NCBI RefSeq assembly: GCF_014696625.1
Contig: NZ_JACJQL010000028.1
Location: 1 to 64,000 of the forward strand
Length of the DNA: 64,000 nucleotides
Source: Nostoc parmelioides FACHB-3921
GTDB taxonomy: Bacteria > Cyanobacteriota > Cyanobacteriia > Cyanobacteriales > Nostocaceae
Direction: 5' to 3'
Below, in pieces: positions 1-8,411 of this stretch. Made by a program: the position numbers and the translations under genes. Each line of letters begins with the position of its first letter. The first letter of the stretch is position 1. The notes beneath the pieces were generated by a model, which saw only the letters and a program-made list of their open reading frames with translations, did no database searches and was not told the DNA's origin.

Positions 1-196
1 AAGGTTCGGCTCCCTCCGAGCGGCGCTTCGTCGCGCCCCTCTCTCAGGCACTTATCCAATATATCTAACCTACTCTGCCTTGTCAACTACTTTCTCAAAA
101 ATTTTTTCGCCTTTTATTTGCTGTCGCTACAAAGCTTATGGGGTGAGGGTTTTAGGCTATAGTATTCCTGAAAGTTGTTAGGGAAGTAATAGAGTC

Positions 197-1060
197 GTGA
201 GTAAAGCTGGTGTTTTGCCGCCTTGGCTGGTGTTAGATCCGTTATTGCGTGGGTGGTTGTTGGAGGATGTTGGTAGGGGCGATCGCACTACGAATGGTCT
301 GTTAGCGGCAGATGTTACGCTAGGATCAGCGAAGTGGATAGCGAAAGCACCAGGGGTAATAGCTGGCTTACCAGTTGCAGCAAGAGTATTTCAGCTTTTA
401 AATGAAAAAGTTAGCTTTGTAACTACTATTGATGAAGGTGCTTTCTGTGAACCGGGACAGGTTGTGGCTGAAATTCATGGTTCGCTGGATGCTTTGTTGA
501 TGGGGGAACGGGTGGCTCTTAACTTGGCTATGGGATTGAGTGGCATTGCAACGCTAACCAATACATATGTAGAAAAAATTGCAGATTTACCTGCCCGCTT
601 AGTCGATACGCGCAAAACTACACCGGGACTGAGACTTTTAGAAAAGTATGCGACTGCTGTGGGTGGGGCGACTAATCATCGGATGGGTTTGGATGATGCG
701 GTGATGATTAAAGACAACCATATTGCGGCAGCTGGAGGAATTGCTAAAGCTATTACCCGTATCCGCGCTCAGATTCCTTATACGTTAACCATAGAAGTAG
801 AGACGGAAACTATTGAGCAGGTAAAAGAGGCTTTGGAATATAAAGCTGACATTATTATGCTGGACAATATGCCTGTGGATTTGATGCGTCAGGCGGTGCA
901 GTTGATTCGTCAGCAGGATAATGGTGTGAAAATTGAGGCTTCTGGGAATGTAACCTTGGAAACTATTCGCGCTGTGGCTGAGACTGGTGTTGATTATATT
1001 TCTAGTAGTGCGCCGATTACTCAGTCAAAGTGGTTGGACTTGAGTATGAAGATTGAATAA
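197..1060 (+). CDS. nadC: Nicotinate-nucleotide pyrophosphorylase (quinolinate phosphoribosyltransferase)
   Basis: Joins quinolinate and PRPP to give nicotinate mononucleotide, CO2 and pyrophosphate, in de novo NAD synthesis in the cytoplasm. The 287-residue length is normal. The substrate-binding signature is complete: DTRKTTPGLR at 137-146, NHRMGL at 160-165 and IKDNH at 171-175, followed by barrel motifs EVE, LDNM, EASGN and a C-terminal VDYISSS. The start is GTG at 197; no upstream in-frame ATG exists. It stands alone. The 196 bases to its left reach the window edge and hold no gene I recognise. A HIP1 octamer lies just after the stop. Confidence 0.96.
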   Translation: MSKAGVLPPWLVLDPLLRGWLLEDVGRGDRTTNGLLAADVTLGSAKWIAKAPGVIAGLPVAARVFQLLNEKVSFVTTIDEGAFCEPGQVVAEIHGSLDALLMGERVALNLAMGLSGIATLTNTYVEKIADLPARLVDTRKTTPGLRLLEKYATAVGGATNHRMGLDDAVMIKDNHIAAAGGIAKAITRIRAQIPYTLTIEVETETIEQVKEALEYKADIIMLDNMPVDLMRQAVQLIRQQDNGVKIEASGNVTLETIRAVAETGVDYISSSAPITQSKWLDLSMKIE

Positions 1061-1163
1061 TTACTGGGGCGATCGCCATAATTCCAATTTCAATAAAAAG
1101 GGTTGGGATTCTGACTAGATAAAAACAAGCTGAGAAACCCAACCTTAGAAATCAACTTACAAA

Positions 1164-2948
1164 CTAACCATTTACGATATAAGGCGAGTTAATCGCCGCT
1201 ACACGCTCGCCATCCACTAAAGCCTGATAAACTATCGCCACTACCTCTGCGCGTGTAGCGTCGCGGGTGGGGTTGAGTTGTTTGATGTTTGGGTAATTAA
1301 CAATTATGCCTTTTTCTATAGCTTTGGCTACTTCGTCTTTGGCATAGTCAGGAATTTTAGCTTGATCATCAAATGCTTTGATGGTATTTGCAACGTTATT
1401 AGATAAGCCAAGTCCTAGTCCATTTACTAATGAGACTACCACTTGTACTCGTTGAATGTTGTCGTTGGGACGGAAGGTGTTATCAGGAAAACCAGCAAGA
1501 AATAGACCTTGATAGGCCTGCTGGATGACTTTAAATGCCCAGAAGTTATCTGCTACATCTTTAAATCTAATTACAGCCCGATTTGGTGATGGGTTGAAGG
1601 CTTTGACTAACAAGGCTGCATATTGCGCTCTCGTCATTGTCGCATCTGGTTTAAAGGTGCCATCAGGAAAACCACTCACGATACCTTGTTGCACTAACTC
1701 CCGAATAAATGGTGCTGCCCAATGATTACCAATATCTTTTAAGTTTATAGGTTTGGGTGTTGGGGTTGGTGTTGGTGTCGGTGTTGGGGGTGGTGTCGGT
1801 GTTGGTGTCGGTGTTGGTGTCGGTGTCGGGGTTGGTGTTGGTGTCGGTGTTGGTGTTGGTGTTGGTGTCGGTGTCGGTGTTGGTGTCGGTGTTGGTGTCG
1901 GTGTCGGGGTTGGTGTTGGTGTCGGTGTTGGTGTCGGTGTTGGTGTTGGTGTCGGTGTTGGTGTTGGTGTTGGTGTTGGTGTCGGTGTTGGTGTTGGGGT
2001 TGGTGTTGGGGTTGGTGTCGGGACTGGTGTTGGGGTTGGTGTTGGGACTGGTGTTGGGTTTGGTGTTGGGGTTGGAAGCTGACTGACTATGAACTCTACA
2101 TTGCCTGTGACTTTAGTTGTGTCTATTTGATTACCTATAGAAATCAACTTATTAGAGCTGGCGTTTTGCAAATCAAATTTGGCGTTATTGCGTAGGGTAT
2201 TACCTCCAGGATTACTAGTATTACCTATATCTGGTAGAGCATTACCAATGACTGTCAAACCATCATCAGTATTATTTTCAATGAGATTATTACGTAATAT
2301 GGGACGAGCAGTACCAGAAACAACTATCCCTGAACGATTCTCGTAAATCTTGTTATCTATCAGTGTGGGTGATGCGGTATCACTGACTGCGATGCCAAAG
2401 CCAGTTTTAAAGCAGACATTACCCTGAATTTGTCCTTTGGAGTTTTTAGCGATCGCTATTCCATTAGCGGCATTCTCTGTAAATACATTACCAATAATTA
2501 CTGGGTTGGCATCACCTGTAGCAAATACTCCCTCACGTTTGCAGTTGATGAAGGTGGAATTAGCAACGGTAGGTGTAGTTGATTCTATCCAAGCACCACT
2601 GCCACGACTAGCCGGATTTGTGACAGTTACGCCTCGCAGTTCGGCGTTGTTCAGAAGTACAAAAGTGACATTTTGTCCCGCAAAAGTACGGCTGAGGTAG
2701 TTTCCACTACCTTCTATTAAAATATTGCTGCCTTTGCTGGTTTCGTTACCTACCACTTTGACGCTAGAGGGGATTGTGAGAGGAAAAACTTCACCACTTG
2801 CAGCATTGTAACTACCGTTTGCCAGTTGAATAGTTGTATCAGGAGAGGCAACCTTGAGGGCTTGGGTAATCGTCTTGAATGGAACTGTTTGGCTACCAGG
2901 ATTTGCATCATTGCCTGTAGCTGGATTTACGTAAAAAGTTTGCGCCAT
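1164..2948 (-). CDS. DUF1565/right-handed beta-helix protein with long Pro-Thr linker and three SLH domains
   Basis: A 594-residue protein in three parts. Residues 1 to about 285 look like a DUF1565 parallel beta-helix (opening FYVNPATGNDANPGS, then repeated IxxNxxxxN-type turns). Residues about 292-398 are almost pure Pro-Thr dipeptides. Residues about 402-575 hold three S-layer-homology domains (for example HWAAPFIRELVQQGIVSGFP and GFPDNTFRPNDNIQR). SLH domains normally bind secondary cell-wall polymer or peptidoglycan, so a cell-surface location is expected. No signal peptide is visible: the frame upstream of the ATG closes after nine codons without another usual start. Inference: surface carbohydrate-binding or structural protein with a rigid spacer. 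The family is clear, the substrate is not. Confidence 0.85.
   Translation of the reverse strand: MAQTFYVNPATGNDANPGSQTVPFKTITQALKVASPDTTIQLANGSYNAASGEVFPLTIPSSVKVVGNETSKGSNILIEGSGNYLSRTFAGQNVTFVLLNNAELRGVTVTNPASRGSGAWIESTTPTVANSTFINCKREGVFATGDANPVIIGNVFTENAANGIAIAKNSKGQIQGNVCFKTGFGIAVSDTASPTLIDNKIYENRSGIVVSGTARPILRNNLIENNTDDGLTVIGNALPDIGNTSNPGGNTLRNNAKFDLQNASSNKLISIGNQIDTTKVTGNVEFIVSQLPTPTPNPTPVPTPTPTPVPTPTPTPTPTPTPTPTPTPTPTPTPTPTPTPTPTPTPTPTPTPTPTPTPTPTPTPTPTPTPTPTPTPTPTPTPTPTPPPTPTPTPTPTPKPINLKDIGNHWAAPFIRELVQQGIVSGFPDGTFKPDATMTRAQYAALLVKAFNPSPNRAVIRFKDVADNFWAFKVIQQAYQGLFLAGFPDNTFRPNDNIQRVQVVVSLVNGLGLGLSNNVANTIKAFDDQAKIPDYAKDEVAKAIEKGIIVNYPNIKQLNPTRDATRAEVVAIVYQALVDGERVAAINSPYIVNG
1753..2076. 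repeat. Hexanucleotide microsatellite coding the Pro-Thr linker
   Basis: About 324 bases of degenerate GGTGTT/GGTGTC/GGGGTT hexamers on the plus strand, which read as Pro-Thr codon pairs on the minus strand. Third-base variation (T/C/G) shows the array is not freshly expanded, but it is prone to slippage. Plus-strand open frames of Gly-Val here are artefacts of the repeat. Confidence 0.95.
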
Positions 2949-3183
2949 ATTTATACCGTTTAAAAATACATAGCCATCCTAGCGCTAACCTTGGAAATAG
3001 GTGGCGATCGCTAAAATTTGCAACAATGACTACTAAATAAGCTTGAGATATTCCAGAAAAGTCTTCATAAAACTAAGTGCCGCATGAGAATATTCCCATA
3101 AGATAAGGGACGGAATAAACATTTGCATTCAACCTAGTTAATTAGTTAGGCTATTGATAATCCTGTTACTTGTCTGGCGTGAT

Positions 3184-3690
3184 ATGGATTTTGAAAACAA
3201 AACCACCGCCCCAACTCCTGATGATGTAGAATTTGCGCGTTCAGCTACGCTGGGCGGAACGCCATCGCCTACAATTCGTAAGCCATTAGAAATTTTGTGC
3301 AGTACAGAGGCTTTACTACGTCGCCCTACTGTTGCTACCCTGGCTCCACTATTACCTCCAAAACTGGGTAATGGTTTGCAAGTAGCATCTACAGTTGCAG
3401 AGGAATCTTTAAAGGAACTGGCAGAAATTGATTTAGAAGAAATTAGCGATTTTGAATTACGACCTGCCAGGATTTTTATCGGGTTAAGTTTTGTGGGCTT
3501 TGGTGCGTTGATAGTACTAGTACTGGTACTTTATTTGAATACTTTGCATCCGGAACTAAATACTGTTGGGCAGATTCGGCAATACTGGTATCAATACATT
3601 TGGTTTGTCAGTTTGGGTATAGCGGGAATGTTTCTTCTAGGTCGAGAAGCGATGCGTCCTTACCATGAAGAGTCAAAAGTTAAGAAATAA
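3184..3690 (+). CDS. Small two-TM membrane protein of unknown function
   Basis: I do not recognise the family beyond its resemblance to hypothetical cyanobacterial proteins. With ATG at 3184 the product is 168 residues; a TTG at 3154 is in frame but less likely. An acidic soluble N-terminal part is followed by hydrophobic segments at about 97-118 and 137-153 and a charged tail, so it is probably an inner or thylakoid membrane protein with most of its mass on one side. Codons for residues 18-29 (RSATLGGTPSPT) coincide with a GC-rich sequence resembling the dispersed Nostoc intergenic repeats, suggesting an in-frame repeat insertion. Confidence 0.7.
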   Translation: MDFENKTTAPTPDDVEFARSATLGGTPSPTIRKPLEILCSTEALLRRPTVATLAPLLPPKLGNGLQVASTVAEESLKELAEIDLEEISDFELRPARIFIGLSFVGFGALIVLVLVLYLNTLHPELNTVGQIRQYWYQYIWFVSLGIAGMFLLGREAMRPYHEESKVKK

Positions 3691-3762
3691 GAAAAGTATC
3701 AGAGTAATTGCTGTCTTTGATATTACATAACAAAGATAATTTAGATTGTTAACTTGATTTAG

Positions 3763-4632
3763 ATGAATCAGGATGCTTTTATTGTTACCCCAGGGTCAAA
3801 AATTTCTCTAAGAAAGGATTATGATCCTGCATATCAAGACGGATATCACGAAAAAGCTGAAGCAGCCCAAAAATTACAGGCAAATATTCAACAATTAGCG
3901 CAGTATCAAGATATTCTCTATGCTCAAAATACTTATGCTGTGTTGATTATCTTTCAAGCAATGGATGCAGCTGGTAAAGATAGTACGATTAAACACGTAA
4001 TGTCTGGTGTAAATCCTCAGGGGTTTCAGGTGTTTAGTTTTAAGGCTCCTAGTGATGAAGAATTAGATCATGATTATCTGTGGCGCTCATCAAAAGCTCT
4101 ACCAGAAAGGGGACGAATTGGCATATTCAACCGTTCTTATTATGAGGAATTACTGGTAGTTCGGGTACATCCAGAAATTCTTAAAAAGCAACAACTTCCT
4201 CATAATCATAAAGGGAATCAGATATGGAAACAGCGTTTTGAGGAAATTAATAATTTCGAGAAATATTTAGTTAATAATGGAGTGATAATTCTGAAATTCT
4301 TTTTGAATGTCTCCAAATCTGAGCAAAAAAGGCGGTTTTTAGAACGGATTAAATATCCAGAAAAGAATTGGAAGTTTTCTGTAAATGATGTGCGAGAAAG
4401 AGCTTTCTGGGATGATTATATGCAGGCTTATGAAGAGGTTTTTCAGCATACGAGTACTGACTGGGCCCCTTGGTATATCGTCCCAGCCGATCGCAAATGG
4501 TTTACACGTCTTGTAGTGGCTGATATTATTTGTACAAAGTTAAAACAACTAAATCTTAAATATCCCACAGTTAGTGAAGAACATCAGCAAGAATTGTTAA
4601 AAGCTAAGTATATTTTAGAACAAGAAACTTAA
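3763..4632 (+). CDS. ppk2: Polyphosphate kinase 2 family (polyphosphate:nucleotide phosphotransferase)
   Basis: PPK2 enzymes transfer phosphate between inorganic polyphosphate and nucleotides. The 289-residue product has the P-loop AMDAAGKDS at 66-74, a Walker-B-like IFNRSYYEE at 121-129, and a lid region ending in the family motif around VNDVRERAFWDDY. The IFNRS form (rather than the FDRSWYNR form of class I) resembles class III members, which can act on both NMP and NDP; that class call is inference. The gene stands alone on the plus strand and converges on the RNA-binding-protein gene. A shared hairpin lies between the two stops. Confidence 0.9.
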   Translation: MNQDAFIVTPGSKISLRKDYDPAYQDGYHEKAEAAQKLQANIQQLAQYQDILYAQNTYAVLIIFQAMDAAGKDSTIKHVMSGVNPQGFQVFSFKAPSDEELDHDYLWRSSKALPERGRIGIFNRSYYEELLVVRVHPEILKKQQLPHNHKGNQIWKQRFEEINNFEKYLVNNGVIILKFFLNVSKSEQKRRFLERIKYPEKNWKFSVNDVRERAFWDDYMQAYEEVFQHTSTDWAPWYIVPADRKWFTRLVVADIICTKLKQLNLKYPTVSEEHQQELLKAKYILEQET

Positions 4633-4658
4633 AAAAGCTCAAGCAGAAATGCTTGAGC
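4631..4658 (-). terminator. Intrinsic terminator of the RRM protein gene
   Basis: A perfect 9-bp stem (4637-4645 with 4650-4658, GCTCAAGCA/TGCTTGAGC) and a 4-base loop are followed on the minus strand by six T (4631-4636). It sits 66 bases after the stop of the gene at 4724-5035. The same hairpin follows the ppk2 stop on the plus strand but lacks a good U tract there. Confidence 0.85.
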
Positions 4659-4723
4659 CATTATTAAGTGCAATGAATGTGCTGAATCAATGTGTTAAGC
4701 TTCAAGCATCACATCAATCAAGC

Positions 4724-5035
4724 TTAGTAACGGTTGCGTCCGCCGCCGCCACCATAACCACCACGATTACCACCACCAAAAGAACCTCTATCTTCTTTTG
4801 GTTTAGCCTTGTTTACTTTGAGGTCACGTCCCATCCACTCAGCACCATCAAGTGCTTCAATGGCTGCTGTTTCTTCAGCATCTGAACCCATTTCCACAAA
4901 ACCAAAGCCGCGCATCCGGCCTGTTTCACGATCGGTAGGTAGTTGAACACGCTTTACAGAACCATATTCTGCAAAAACGGCATTCAAACTATCTTCTGTA
5001 ACGTCGTAAGAAAGATTGCCTACATAAACTGACAT
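4724..5035 (-). CDS. Glycine-rich RRM RNA-binding protein (cyanobacterial Rbp family)
   Basis: A 103-residue protein with one RNA-recognition motif: RNP2 VYVGNLSY at 3-10 and RNP1 RGFGFVEM near residues 43-50, followed by a short Gly-rich tail (residues about 84-103). This matches the cyanobacterial Rbp family, several members of which in Anabaena are cold-induced and have long 5' leaders. The role is single-stranded RNA binding, probably in RNA stability or translation. The ribosome site GGAG lies 10 bases before the ATG and inside a hairpin (see 5036-5082). It has its own terminator. Which Rbp paralogue this is cannot be settled here. Confidence 0.93.
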   Translation of the reverse strand: MSVYVGNLSYDVTEDSLNAVFAEYGSVKRVQLPTDRETGRMRGFGFVEMGSDAEETAAIEALDGAEWMGRDLKVNKAKPKEDRGSFGGGNRGGYGGGGGRNRY

Positions 5036-5082
5036 AGATTGTCTCCGAAATCATAGGTACGTAGAGATTTAGGTTTCGGAGA
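5036..5082 (-). promoter_or_regulatory. Hairpin enclosing the ribosome-binding site of the RRM gene
   Basis: On the minus strand, TCTCCGAAA (5082-5074) can pair perfectly with TTTCGGAGA (5050-5042) across a 23-base loop. The 3' arm contains the GGAG that serves the ATG at 5035. Folding would hide the ribosome site, so translation could respond to temperature or to RNA-binding protein. The pairing is seen; the regulatory role is inference. Confidence 0.55.
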
Positions 5083-5660
5083 AAAGTCTGTAAATACCAA
5101 AAGGAAAAGCCCGTCAATACTAAAAACAAACGCGGTCGCCGAATTAACTCTCACTTTCTAGTATGGCACAGCAACCAACTATCGGGGGGGAGTTACAAAA
5201 ACCGTTACATAAGTTTATAAAAGCAATCGATACCTAAATACCTCTGATTATTTCTTGTTAATCTCATCTTAACTTCATAAACGGCCTTTAGTTGCTTTTT
5301 TACCGTTGTATATTTGCGGGGTAACTTAGCAACGCCCAAAATGTTAAGCTGTCAGGCATTTAATCTGCATATTTTTTCGTGTTGGCTGTTGACGGTTGAC
5401 GGTTGACAGTCAACAAACCATACAAGTGACTATGTAATTTAAAAGCGTAATAGCTTATTCTGTCCTCCTTAGGTTCTTTTTGTATCATTTACGGATTCAA
5501 GCTTGATACTTTTGAAGTACTTTTTGGACACTTTAATTACTTATTGTTAGCAAATTGCTAATTTTTACACATAAATTCTAAAAAATGCTGAGGAATTGGG
5601 AACAATTCCGGAAGGTCTACAGTACCCTTAGTGACAATTTAAGCGAAAGAGGATTAAACA
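5083..5660. other. Intergenic region between divergent RRM and DUF3352 genes
   Basis: No gene seen. It must hold the promoter and long leader of the RRM gene (minus strand) and the promoter of the DUF3352 gene (plus strand). It includes a TTGACGG/TTGACAG heptamer array at 5381-5414. AT-rich sequence precedes the DUF3352 ribosome site GAGGA at 5649-5653. Confidence 0.6.
5381..5414. repeat. Tandem heptamer (TTGACGG type)
   Basis: About four units of GTTGACGG/GTTGACAG in tandem, ending in the inverted TGTCAAC/GTCAAC. This is STRR-like sequence. Confidence 0.7.
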
Positions 5661-7355
5661 ATGCCAGAAACTAAATCAAAACTTCTAATTCCTGTTGTTG
5701 GCGCGGCTGTAGTCGTGGCGGGAAGTGTAGCTGCCTATATGTATCTTAAAGGGCCTTCTGGGGATGGTTCTGGTGCTTTAGGTAGCGCTAAACTAGTGCC
5801 GTCAACAGCATTAATGGCTACCTACATTACTACTGATCCACAAGCCTGGGAAAAGTTACAACAATTCGGCACACCTGAAGCACAAAAGCTAGTTGCTAAG
5901 GGGTTGGAAGATTTTAATAAAGAAATGTCGAAGGATGGCAGTATTTCCTACGAAAAAGATATCAAACCTTGGGTAGGCGGGGTGATGGTGGCTGTGTTAC
6001 CTCCCAATGCAGCCAAACCTGCCCAATTTAATGCACCTGCACCTGGAGCAAATCCACCGATCGCTCTACGCCAGGAACCACAGATTTTAATGGTAGTTGG
6101 GATTAAAGATAAACTGAGCGCGTTAAATTTTGCTAATAAATTAAAATCACAAAAAGGGGTCAAATCCCAAGAAACTGATTATAAAGGTGAAAAAATTACA
6201 CAAACTCAGGCTGAGACTGGAGCGCCAACATATAGTGCTGTTTTGAATAATAGCTACTTAGTGTTTTCTCCAGAAAAACCAATTGTAGAACAAGCTATAG
6301 ATACCTATAAAGGTCAACCATCCTTTGCGGCTAAAGAGGGAGCTAATAGTATTCTCAGCAAGGGTGTGGATGTAAAAAATTCCCTGGCTCAAGTTTTCAT
6401 TCCTGATTATCCAGGGATGGTGAGACAACTGATAGCCGCAAGTCCCCAAGGAAATCAGGTAAATCCCCAAACACTGAAACAACTGGAGCAAGTAAAATCG
6501 ATGGCTGCGGGTGTGGGAGTGGATGATGCAGGTTTACGATTAAAGGCGATCGCTAATTTAGATCCCCAACTGAATAAATTCCAATATGAAAACTCTGAAT
6601 CGAAAATATTAGGTCAATTTCCGGCTGAGACTTTTGCCCTCATTAGCGGACAAGGAATTAGTAAAGGGTGGTCAACAGTTGTCGAACAGTCGAAAGATTA
6701 TCCAGAATTTAAGCAAGCGCTCGAACAAGTACGCGCACAGACCAAACTAGTTAATCTCGACCTGGATAAAGACATTTTTGGCTGGATGGATCAAGAATTT
6801 GCTTTTGGTGCAATTCCCTCGAACCAAGGTGTATTAGCTAGCATAGGTTTTGGTGGCGCGTGGGTATTTGATACGAGCGATCGCAAAACCGCAGAAGCCA
6901 CTTTGACAAAGCTGGATACTCTCGCCAAAACTCAACAAATCAACATCACTACCAGAAATATTGGTGGTAAAGACGTTACCGAATGGCAAATTCCCCAACA
7001 AGGAGCTTTATTCGCCCACGGTTGGTTAGACCAAGATACCGTATTTTTAGCAGTTGGCGGCCCTGTTGCGGAAGCTTTGGCAAATGCCAAGAATCAAACC
7101 CTAGACAACAGCGACAGTTTTAAAGCCATTGCAGGTTCTTTACAAAAGCCAAACGGGGGCTACTTCTATTTAGATATGGACAGAACGATGACCTTATTCA
7201 ATCGTTTTGCCACCCAAACACAGCAACCTATCCCCCCAGAAGCTAACGCGGTTCTCAGTTCTATTCGTGGTTTGGGTATCACTGCTAATAGCCCTGATAA
7301 ATCCTTGAGTCAAGTGGAGATGTTGTTAGCCCTCAAACCTAGTACAGCAAAGTAG
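5661..7355 (+). CDS. DUF3352 domain protein, membrane-anchored
   Basis: A 564-residue protein matching the DUF3352 family found widely in cyanobacteria; function unknown. The N-terminus has a Lys-rich start and one hydrophobic segment at about 9-28 (LLIPVVGAAVVVAGSVAAYM), so it is anchored with the remainder outside the cytoplasm. The rest is a large alpha/beta region beginning with the family's typical VPSTALMATYITTDP and ending about 20 residues after a conserved TANSPDKS stretch. A ribosome site GAGGA precedes the ATG by seven bases. Transcription probably ends at the strong hairpin immediately downstream. Confidence 0.82.
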   Translation: MPETKSKLLIPVVGAAVVVAGSVAAYMYLKGPSGDGSGALGSAKLVPSTALMATYITTDPQAWEKLQQFGTPEAQKLVAKGLEDFNKEMSKDGSISYEKDIKPWVGGVMVAVLPPNAAKPAQFNAPAPGANPPIALRQEPQILMVVGIKDKLSALNFANKLKSQKGVKSQETDYKGEKITQTQAETGAPTYSAVLNNSYLVFSPEKPIVEQAIDTYKGQPSFAAKEGANSILSKGVDVKNSLAQVFIPDYPGMVRQLIAASPQGNQVNPQTLKQLEQVKSMAAGVGVDDAGLRLKAIANLDPQLNKFQYENSESKILGQFPAETFALISGQGISKGWSTVVEQSKDYPEFKQALEQVRAQTKLVNLDLDKDIFGWMDQEFAFGAIPSNQGVLASIGFGGAWVFDTSDRKTAEATLTKLDTLAKTQQINITTRNIGGKDVTEWQIPQQGALFAHGWLDQDTVFLAVGGPVAEALANAKNQTLDNSDSFKAIAGSLQKPNGGYFYLDMDRTMTLFNRFATQTQQPIPPEANAVLSSIRGLGITANSPDKSLSQVEMLLALKPSTAK

Positions 7356-7360
7356 CGATT

Positions 7361-7397
7361 TAAGATACCCGACTTCTCTAAGAAGTCGGGTATCTTA
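7361..7397 (+). terminator. Perfect 17-bp hairpin after the DUF3352 gene
   Basis: TAAGATACCCGACTTCT (7361-7377) pairs exactly with 7381-7397 across a 3-base loop, starting 6 bases after the stop. No long U tract follows, so it may end transcription or protect a 3' end. Hairpins of the type 'gatacccgacttct' are common between genes in filamentous cyanobacteria. Confidence 0.6.
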
Positions 7398-7493
7398 CGG
7401 TGATGTCAACTTTTAAGTTTTACCTTGGTTGAGTAGATTTGCATCCCGCAAGTATGTCATAAGTAAAAAAGGCTGTTCAACGCAAACTGACTT

Positions 7494-8411
7494 ATGACTG
7501 TTGCTATAAACAAAGCTCCTGGTATAGCTTCTCGCTTGGTGAATGGCATACTGGCCATTAAGCCTCTAGCCAACCTCGCCAAGCACCAAGCTAGGCAAAT
7601 GATGATTAAACGGGCCCAAAGAATTGGCGTACCTTGGATCAATGAAGTCAAGACATTACAAGCCCGTAACTGGACAGAAGATTTTGCTCAAGTACAAAAT
7701 CCGCAAATCACCTACCCAGATTACTACCTGACTTCATTTCACGGCTATGATGAGGGGGATTTAAGTTGGCAAGCAGCTTTTGAACTGGAAGTGGCGGCGC
7801 GTACTGTCCATGCAAGAATTTGGCAGGATGGGAAAGCCGACGGTGATGCAAAACTGCGCCAAAGTTATCACGACATTCTCAAAGTGCAAGTTCCTCAACC
7901 GCAAGACATTCTCGACTTGGGTTGTAGCGTGGGTTTAAGTACATTTACCCTACAAGAAACTTATCCCCATGCTCAAGTTACAGGTTTGGATTTGTCTCCT
8001 TATTTTTTGGCTGTAGCTAAATATCGCGCCCAACAAAGTCAGGCTCAAATCAATTGGATTCATGCTACAGCCGAGTCTACAGGATTGCCAGATAAAGCTT
8101 TTGATTTAGTTTCGCTTTTCTTGATTTGCCACGAATTACCTCAATTTGCAACCCAAAAGATTTTCGCAGAGGTGCGGCGTATATTGCGTCCTGGTGGTCA
8201 CATATCTATCATGGATATGAATCCGCAAGCAGAAGCTTACAAGAAAATGCCGCCCTACATTTTGACACTGCTCAAAAGCACTGAACCGTATATGGATCAA
8301 TATTTCGCTTTGGATATTGAGCAGACTTTAGTAGAGGCTGGTTTCCAAACTCCGACAATCACTAAAAATAGCCCTCGTCATCGCACAGTTATTGCTCAAG
8401 TGCGTGACTGA
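7494..8411 (+). CDS. Class I SAM-dependent methyltransferase
   Basis: A 305-residue protein with a complete Rossmann-type SAM site: motif I ILDLGCSVGLS near residue 138, motif II VTGLDLSPYF, then INWIHATAEST and a post-motif RRILRPGGHISIMDMN. About 130 residues precede the methyltransferase fold, with no recognised domain. The acceptor is unknown; the family includes small-molecule and lipid methyltransferases. The 3' end overlaps the following PrsW-like gene, so the two are probably co-transcribed and translationally coupled. Confidence 0.85.
   Translation: MTVAINKAPGIASRLVNGILAIKPLANLAKHQARQMMIKRAQRIGVPWINEVKTLQARNWTEDFAQVQNPQITYPDYYLTSFHGYDEGDLSWQAAFELEVAARTVHARIWQDGKADGDAKLRQSYHDILKVQVPQPQDILDLGCSVGLSTFTLQETYPHAQVTGLDLSPYFLAVAKYRAQQSQAQINWIHATAESTGLPDKAFDLVSLFLICHELPQFATQKIFAEVRRILRPGGHISIMDMNPQAEAYKKMPPYILTLLKSTEPYMDQYFALDIEQTLVEAGFQTPTITKNSPRHRTVIAQVRD

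Noticed and set aside
1..60. GC-rich left edge considered as the end of a tRNA or rRNA gene
   Set aside because: No TPsiC-arm sequence or recognisable 5S/tRNA end could be made out in the visible bases.
1753..2086. Plus-strand Gly-Val and Leu-Val-Ser open frames
   Set aside because: They are reverse readings of the hexamer array inside the SLH protein gene.
4649..4885. Plus-strand frame opposite the RRM gene
   Set aside because: Antisense to a clear gene; composition reflects the Gly-rich codons.
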